Part shown: positions 13,624 through 17,316 of the stretch, one piece after another
How the letters are laid out: the number at the start of each line of letters is the position of its first letter
Numbering within the stretch: the stretch's first letter is position 1
Source of the DNA: Flavobacteriales bacterium
GTDB lineage: Bacteria; Bacteroidota; Bacteroidia; Flavobacteriales; Flavobacteriaceae
Reading direction: 5' to 3'
NCBI GenBank assembly: GCA_027033875.1
Contig: JALVKK010000023.1
Span: 1-17,316, forward strand
DNA length: 17,316 bases
Program-made: the position numbers and the translations under genes
The notes under the pieces: generated by a model
Databases searched by the model: none
What the model saw: only the letters and a program-made list of their open reading frames with translations
Told to the model about the DNA's origin: nothing

Positions 13624-14622
13624 ATGAGTGTTACAAAAATTGGTATAAACGGATTTGGTCGTATCGGCAGATTGGCTTTTAGAGCCGCTATGAAACATCC
13701 TAAAATTGAAGTCGTTGCCATAAACGACCTCTTAGACACAGACTATTTGGCATATTTGCTCAAATATGATTCCGTTCACGGCAAATTTGACGGAGAGGTT
13801 TCTATAGATGGAAATGCTTTGATGGTCAACGGTAAAAAAATACGCGTTACCAAAGAACGCGACCCTGAAAATATCAACTGGGGTGCAGTTGGTGTAGAAT
13901 TTGTAGTGGAATCAACCGGATTTTTTACAGACAAAGCTTTAGCTGAAAAACACCTGAAAGCCGGTGCTAAAAAAGTGATTATATCCGCCCCGTCCAAAGA
14001 TGCACCGATGTTTGTCAAAGGTGTTAACCATACCGAATTGACCAAAGACCTTAAAGTTTTTTCAAACGCTTCTTGTACCACAAACTGTTTGGCACCTGTT
14101 ACAAAAGTCTTACATGACAATTTTGGTATTGTTGAAGGTTTGATGACCACCATTCACGCTGCAACATCAACCCAAAAAGTGATTGATGCCCCTTCAAAAA
14201 ATTGGCGACGCGGACGTGCTGCCATCAACAATATTATTCCAACTTCAACCGGTGCCGCCAAAGCCGTAGGTAAAGTTATCCCCGATTTAAACGGTAAATT
14301 GACCGGTATGGCATTCCGGGTACCTACTGCCGATGTTTCCGTAGTTGATTTAACCGTAAGATTGGCCAAACCTACTACTTACGAAGCCATTGTTGAAGCT
14401 ATGAAAAAAGCTGCAGACGGTCCAATGAAAGGTGTGTTGCAAGTGATAGAAGATGATGTTGTTTCGCAAGATTTTGTCAGTGAAACGCATACCTCATCAC
14501 TGGATGTAAAAGCCGGCATCTCATTATCTGATACTTTCTTTAAAATCATCAGCTGGTATGATAACGAATACGGTTACGCTACCAAAGTGATTGAAATGAT
14601 TGAATACGCAGCCGGTTTATAA
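13624..14622 (+). CDS. gapA: Type I glyceraldehyde-3-phosphate dehydrogenase
   Basis: A 332-residue GAPDH of normal length. The Rossmann start is TKIGINGFGRIGRLAFRA. The segment VAINDL has Asp35, consistent with NAD preference. The active-site motif SNASCTTNCLAPV gives nucleophile Cys151, and His178 (TTIHAAT) is the general base. SKNWRRGRAAINNIIPTSTGAAKAVGKVIP and SWYDNEYGYATKVIEM are the usual S-loop and C-terminal signatures. It oxidises glyceraldehyde 3-phosphate to 1,3-bisphosphoglycerate in the cytoplasm. It lies 30 bases after pfkA with an AT-rich spacer and no promoter between, and ends in a strong terminator. Confidence 0.97.
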   Translation: MSVTKIGINGFGRIGRLAFRAAMKHPKIEVVAINDLLDTDYLAYLLKYDSVHGKFDGEVSIDGNALMVNGKKIRVTKERDPENINWGAVGVEFVVESTGFFTDKALAEKHLKAGAKKVIISAPSKDAPMFVKGVNHTELTKDLKVFSNASCTTNCLAPVTKVLHDNFGIVEGLMTTIHAATSTQKVIDAPSKNWRRGRAAINNIIPTSTGAAKAVGKVIPDLNGKLTGMAFRVPTADVSVVDLTVRLAKPTTYEAIVEAMKKAADGPMKGVLQVIEDDVVSQDFVSETHTSSLDVKAGISLSDTFFKIISWYDNEYGYATKVIEMIEYAAGL

Positions 14623-14651
14623 CAAACCTCATTTGTTTATAAAAATACATC

Positions 14652-14682
14652 AAAAAGGATTTTGCTTTGCAAAATCCTTTTT
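14652..14682 (+). terminator. Rho-independent terminator of pfkA-gapA
   Basis: AAAAAGGATTTTGC (14652-14665) and GCAAAATCCTTTTT (14669-14682) form a perfect 14-bp stem with a TTT loop, ending in a T-run. It lies 29 bases after the gapA stop. The A-run on the other side makes it potentially bidirectional. Confidence 0.9.
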
Positions 14683-14720
14683 ATTTGTGTTAATATACCG
14701 AAAAAAATAATATATATATA

Positions 14721-14749
14721 TTGTATTACGGCTTTTTTTCTTATATTTG
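14721..14749 (+). promoter_or_regulatory. Promoter of the Cj0069-family gene
   Basis: TTG (14721-14723), an 18-bp spacer and TATATTTG (14742-14749) fit the Bacteroidota consensus, with the -7 box perfect. The ATG follows 26 bases after the -7 box, so the leader is short (about 20 nt). A TATATATATATA tract lies just upstream of the TTG. Confidence 0.65.
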
Positions 14750-14775
14750 AAGCAAATTAACTATAAATTATTATT

Positions 14776-15825
14776 ATGAAACAAAGAGTAGTCATATTTG
14801 AAGCCGAAGGTGGCTCTGACAAAGGATTGGACGGTTTTCGTAAAGACACCATTCCTATTGCCAATGCACTGCGTGAACGCGGTTGGAATGTCGATATTTT
14901 AAAATTCAGAGATGAATGGGCAGACAAAATTTACGATTATGCCAAAGATAGATACGATGCTTATATCACTCGTGTCAATCCGGGAACTATTCCTTCGGGT
15001 GAAAAAATATTTTTTGAGACATTACGCAAACTATCCGATGCCGGTTTGGAAGGCTTTTCACACCCCGATGTTATGCGTGATTTAGGTGCCAAAGATGCAT
15101 TAGTCAAATTGGTAGGCACCGGTTTAGTCCCCGAAGATACTTATGCTTACTATACAGTTGAAGATTTTAAAAACACTTTTCCGCGAAGTATTTCGTATGG
15201 CGAACGCGTTTTAAAACAAAACCGCGGTTCTACCGGTGAAGGTATCTGGCGCGTACAAATTGCCGATGACCGTTCATATAAAGCCGGTGACACCCTGCCA
15301 CTTGATACCAAACTCAAACTCACCGAAGCTAAAGATAATCACGTTGAATATCGTACTCTGGAAGATTTTATGGAATTTGCCACCCAATACATAGTTGGTG
15401 ATAATGGTATGCTGGTAGATATGCGTTTTATGCCCCGTATCAAAGAAGGCGAAATCCGTATTTTGATGGTGGGCGAAGAACCTATTTTTGTCGTACACAA
15501 AAAACCCGCCGAAAGTGCCGATGCTTTTTCAGCTACCTTATTTTCAGGTGCCAAATATACCTATGACCGACCCGAAGATTGGAAAGAATTGGTCGATATG
15601 TTTATAGGACGATTGCCCGAAATTATGTCTAAATTGGGCAACCACGATGCCCCGCTTATCTGGACAGCTGACTTTATGCTCGATTGGGACGAAAACGGTA
15701 ACGATACTTATGTACTCGGCGAAATTAATAACTCTTGTGTCGGATTTACCAGTCATTTGAATCAAGGTATTCAAGACAAAATAGCCGACCGTGTAATAGA
15801 ATTGGTCAATAGAAAAAAAGCATAA
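14776..15825 (+). CDS. Cj0069-family ATP-grasp protein
   Basis: A 349-residue protein of the Cj0069 family, which has an ATP-grasp-like fold. An N-terminal pre-ATP-grasp region (1-110) contains KDTIPIANALRERGW and ITRVNPGTIPSGE. The central part has a nucleotide-site lysine in RVLKQNRGSTGEGIW (Lys147, glycine loop 151-156). The C-terminal part has the acidic/asparagine metal site GEINNSCVGF (Glu316, Asn318) plus EIRILMVGEEP and WTADFMLDWD. ATP-grasp enzymes ligate a carboxylate to an amine or thiol using ATP, but the substrate of this family is, to my knowledge, not established. It stands alone with its own promoter and terminator, so neighbours give no clue. Confidence 0.85.
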   Translation: MKQRVVIFEAEGGSDKGLDGFRKDTIPIANALRERGWNVDILKFRDEWADKIYDYAKDRYDAYITRVNPGTIPSGEKIFFETLRKLSDAGLEGFSHPDVMRDLGAKDALVKLVGTGLVPEDTYAYYTVEDFKNTFPRSISYGERVLKQNRGSTGEGIWRVQIADDRSYKAGDTLPLDTKLKLTEAKDNHVEYRTLEDFMEFATQYIVGDNGMLVDMRFMPRIKEGEIRILMVGEEPIFVVHKKPAESADAFSATLFSGAKYTYDRPEDWKELVDMFIGRLPEIMSKLGNHDAPLIWTADFMLDWDENGNDTYVLGEINNSCVGFTSHLNQGIQDKIADRVIELVNRKKA

Positions 15826-15838
15826 TGATTTTGATAGT

Positions 15839-15876
15839 CCAAAAAAACCGCCTGAATATTACGGCGGTTTTTTTGG
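15839..15876 (+). terminator. Rho-independent terminator of the Cj0069-family gene
   Basis: CCAAAAAAACCGCC (15839-15852) and GGCGGTTTTTTTGG (15863-15876) form a perfect 14-bp stem with a 10-nt loop; the T-run is within the right arm. It begins 13 bases after the stop codon. Confidence 0.9.
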
Positions 15877-15922
15877 CATATCATTTGCGTTCTACTTATT
15901 GAAACCTTAAAAAAACACAGAT

Positions 15923-16051
15923 ATGTTAAAGTCCATTTTTCGTTTTTTGTTAGCCATTGCCGTTTTTGGTTATCTTTATAATAAGTTTAGCAAAAAGAAA
16001 ACTTTAAAATTAGAAGAAAATAATCAAAATTCAAATTATGAAAAACATTAA
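15923..16051 (+). CDS. Small single-helix membrane protein (42 aa), overlapping the DUF4197 gene
   Basis: An ATG at 15923 opens 42 codons ending at TAA 16049-16051. The product begins MLKSIFRFLLAIAVFGYLYN, one hydrophobic helix (about 5-19), followed by a basic segment KFSKKKTLK and a polar tail ending NSNYEKH. This is a typical layout for a small inner-membrane protein with a cytoplasmic tail. The ORF overlaps the start of the DUF4197 lipoprotein gene by 14 bases in another frame and has an A-rich stretch before its ATG. It would sit in the same transcript, between the preceding terminator and DUF4197. No family is recognised. It could be a leader or coupling ORF rather than a functional protein. 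Confidence 0.5.
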   Translation: MLKSIFRFLLAIAVFGYLYNKFSKKKTLKLEENNQNSNYEKH

Positions 16052-16754
16052 ATTACTACTGCTTTTATTGATTAGCTTACAATTTACTTCTTGTGCGGAA
16101 CTGCAACAAGTATTGGAACAGTTACCCGAAGAAGGATTGAGTAACGCCCAAATTGCATCCGGACTGAAAGAAGCCCTCAACAAAGGCATTGACAAAGAAG
16201 TTACCAAACTGATGGCACCGGATGGTTTTTTTAAAGACCAAATGGTCAAAATTTTATTACCTCAAGAACTGCAAAAAGTTGATAAAACCTTACGGGATAT
16301 AGGTTTGGGACAATTAGCAGACAAAGGTATAAAACTACTCAACACCGCCGCTTCCGATGCCGTAAAAGAAGCCAAACCCATCTTTGTCAACGCCATTACG
16401 ACTATGACTTTTGACGATGCCAAAAATATTCTTTTAGGTAATCGTACTGCTGCTACAGATTATTTAAAACAAAAAACCCAAAATCAATTATATCAAAAAT
16501 TCAGCCCGCAAGTACAAAAATCTTTACACAAAGTTAAAGCTGACGAAGTATGGTCTAATATAATAAACAGGTACAACCAAATTCCTTTTGTCAACAAAGT
16601 TAATCCGGATTTGACCGATTATGTAACAGGCAAAGCCATGGAAGGTGTCTTTAAAAAAGTAGCCGTCGAAGAACAAAAAATCAGAACGGATATCAGCGAA
16701 CGTACATCTGATTTGCTTAAAAAAGTTTTTGCTTTGCAGGATAATAAGCAATAA
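16038..16754 (+). CDS. DUF4197 lipoprotein
   Basis: A 238-residue protein with a lipoprotein signal peptide (MKNIKLLLLLLISLQFTSC, Cys19). The mature part matches DUF4197: IASGLKEALNKGIDKEVTKL, a middle with LPQELQKVDKTLRDIGLG, FDDAKNILLGNRTAATDYLK, and the end VNPDLTDYVTGKAMEGVFKKVAVEEQKIR. The mature region is almost all helical. DUF4197 proteins are envelope lipoproteins of unknown function. It is downstream of and overlapping the small ORF at 15923-16051, and ends in a clear terminator. No catalytic motif is visible. Confidence 0.9.
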   Translation: MKNIKLLLLLLISLQFTSCAELQQVLEQLPEEGLSNAQIASGLKEALNKGIDKEVTKLMAPDGFFKDQMVKILLPQELQKVDKTLRDIGLGQLADKGIKLLNTAASDAVKEAKPIFVNAITTMTFDDAKNILLGNRTAATDYLKQKTQNQLYQKFSPQVQKSLHKVKADEVWSNIINRYNQIPFVNKVNPDLTDYVTGKAMEGVFKKVAVEEQKIRTDISERTSDLLKKVFALQDNKQ

Positions 16755-16778
16755 GAAAAGAAAAAATCAAAAACAATG

Positions 16779-16805
16779 AAGCTGTCCAAACGGGCAGCTT
16801 TTTTT
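16779..16805 (+). terminator. Rho-independent terminator of the DUF4197 gene
   Basis: AAGCTGTCC and GGGCAGCTT pair over 9 positions (one G-U) around AAAC, followed by a T-run of seven. It lies 24 bases after the stop codon. Confidence 0.88.
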
Positions 16806-16818
16806 AATGAAAACTTAA

Positions 16819-16849
16819 TTGTTTTTAATCTATTTATTTTATAATTTTG
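16819..16849 (+). promoter_or_regulatory. Promoter of the surface-protein gene
   Basis: TTG (16819-16821), a 20-bp spacer and TAATTTTG (16842-16849) match the Bacteroidota consensus. A start near 16856 would leave a leader of about 165 nt before the ATG at 17022, unusually long for this window. Confidence 0.6.
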
Positions 16850-16919
16850 TTTAAAAAAGTCATTTAAGACAAAATAAAAAATCTTATCTTTATTATACTT
16901 AATTTCAAAATTAAATTAA

Positions 16920-16974
16920 GATTCCTCACCGACGAAAGTCGGAGTAGGATGTTGCAAGCTCTGTTAGAAGAATC
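16920..16974 (+). promoter_or_regulatory. Structured leader element with GAAA-capped hairpin
   Basis: GATTCCTC (16920-16927) can pair with GAAGAATC (16967-16974) with one mismatch, enclosing a perfect hairpin CCGAC-GAAA-GTCGG (16929-16942) and about 24 further bases. GAAA is a stable GNRA loop. The element is GC-richer than the AT-rich flanks and lies in the predicted 5' leader of the surface-protein gene, about 48 bases before its ATG. It may be an RNA regulatory element, or an intergenic REP-like repeat; it matches no riboswitch class I recognise. Confidence 0.4.
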
Positions 16975-17021
16975 ATTCATTATTAAATAATTAATTTACG
17001 ATACTATAATAATAATTAACC

Positions 17022-17316
17022 ATGAAAAAAATACTATTTCTCACGTTTTTACTAATAATTATCGAAAATCTAAAAGCTCAAATACCAGATGACACATATA
17101 ATGTTCAGCGAATACCATTTATTCTAAATTCTTTATCTACACAAACAACACTTCAAAATCTGGACGATCAATATTCATCTCAAATCAACTTAGGATTTTC
17201 TTTTAATTTTTTTTCAAATTCGTATAACAAAGCAGTAATAGGAGACAACGGTGTTATTTCATTCGATTCAATACCCGGACATTATTGTGCATGGAATATT
17301 CAAGATTCTATTCCCA
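17022..17316 (+). CDS. Secreted surface protein, N-terminal part (likely large T9SS-exported adhesin)
   Basis: An open frame from ATG 17022 runs off the right edge, giving 98 codons. A signal peptide (MKKILFLTFLLIIIENLKAQ) is cleaved around Ala19-Gln20. The mature start IPDDTYNVQRIPF, then DDQYSSQINLGFSFNFFSNSYNK, AVIGDNGVISFDS and YCAWNIQDSIP, resembles the N-terminal domain of long Bacteroidota surface proteins (consensus DDxYSxxxxLxFxFxFYGxxYxxxVIGSNGxISFxxxxxxxYCxWxI). These usually end in a gliding-motility-associated or type B sorting domain for type IX secretion. The C-terminal sorting domain is outside the window, so secretion by T9SS is inferred. It has its own promoter and a long leader. 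Confidence 0.75.
   Translation, partial: MKKILFLTFLLIIIENLKAQIPDDTYNVQRIPFILNSLSTQTTLQNLDDQYSSQINLGFSFNFFSNSYNKAVIGDNGVISFDSIPGHYCAWNIQDSIP

Overview
This window looks like a low-GC chromosome segment from a member of the Bacteroidota, probably Flavobacteriia-like. The evidence is the gene content (PspC/PadR/DUF4870 cluster, DUF7033-type deacetylase relative, FKBP lipoprotein, Cj0069-family ATP-grasp protein, and the start of a large surface protein of the kind exported by type IX secretion). Promoters of the Bacteroidota type (TTG, about 18-22 bp, TAnnTTTG) can also be read directly upstream of several genes. No rRNA, tRNA, insertion sequence, CRISPR array or phage gene is visible. Most of the window is ordinary core genome.

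Left part, minus strand (1-2936): a compact envelope-stress-type operon, read right to left as DUF4870 membrane protein, PadR repressor, PspC-domain membrane protein, and two small LiaI/DUF5668-type two-helix membrane proteins. The last of these runs off the left edge. A promoter and a repeated TTTGTTA-CACCA motif precede the operon. Next, still on minus (3229-8598), come a YjjG-like HAD phosphatase overlapping a degenerate polysaccharide-deacetylase-family protein, an FAH-family hydrolase, oligopeptidase B, and the Hsp15-like S4 RNA-binding protein. The gaps here hold a perfect 22-bp palindrome, a short GC-rich hairpin and a low-complexity repeat tract.

Middle (8725-12438): a plus-strand FKBP-type lipoprotein with a very acidic calcium-binding-type tail; a minus-strand OmpA-family lipoprotein with its own terminator; then a MacB-like ABC permease whose stop overlaps the start of a FdtA/WxcM-type sugar ketoisomerase.

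Right part, plus strand (12528-17316): a well-formed promoter drives the glycolytic pair pfkA-gapA, which ends in a strong terminator. A Cj0069-family ATP-grasp gene follows as its own unit with promoter and terminator. Then come a 42-codon membrane microprotein ORF overlapping a DUF4197 lipoprotein gene, another terminator, and a promoter with a leader of about 165 nt containing a GAAA-capped hairpin. That leader precedes the first 98 codons of a large secreted surface protein.

No clearly new multi-gene system was found. The most interesting items are the deacetylase relative that seems to have lost its metal ligands, the structured leader before the surface protein, the small overlapping ORF, and several palindromic elements in gaps between genes.
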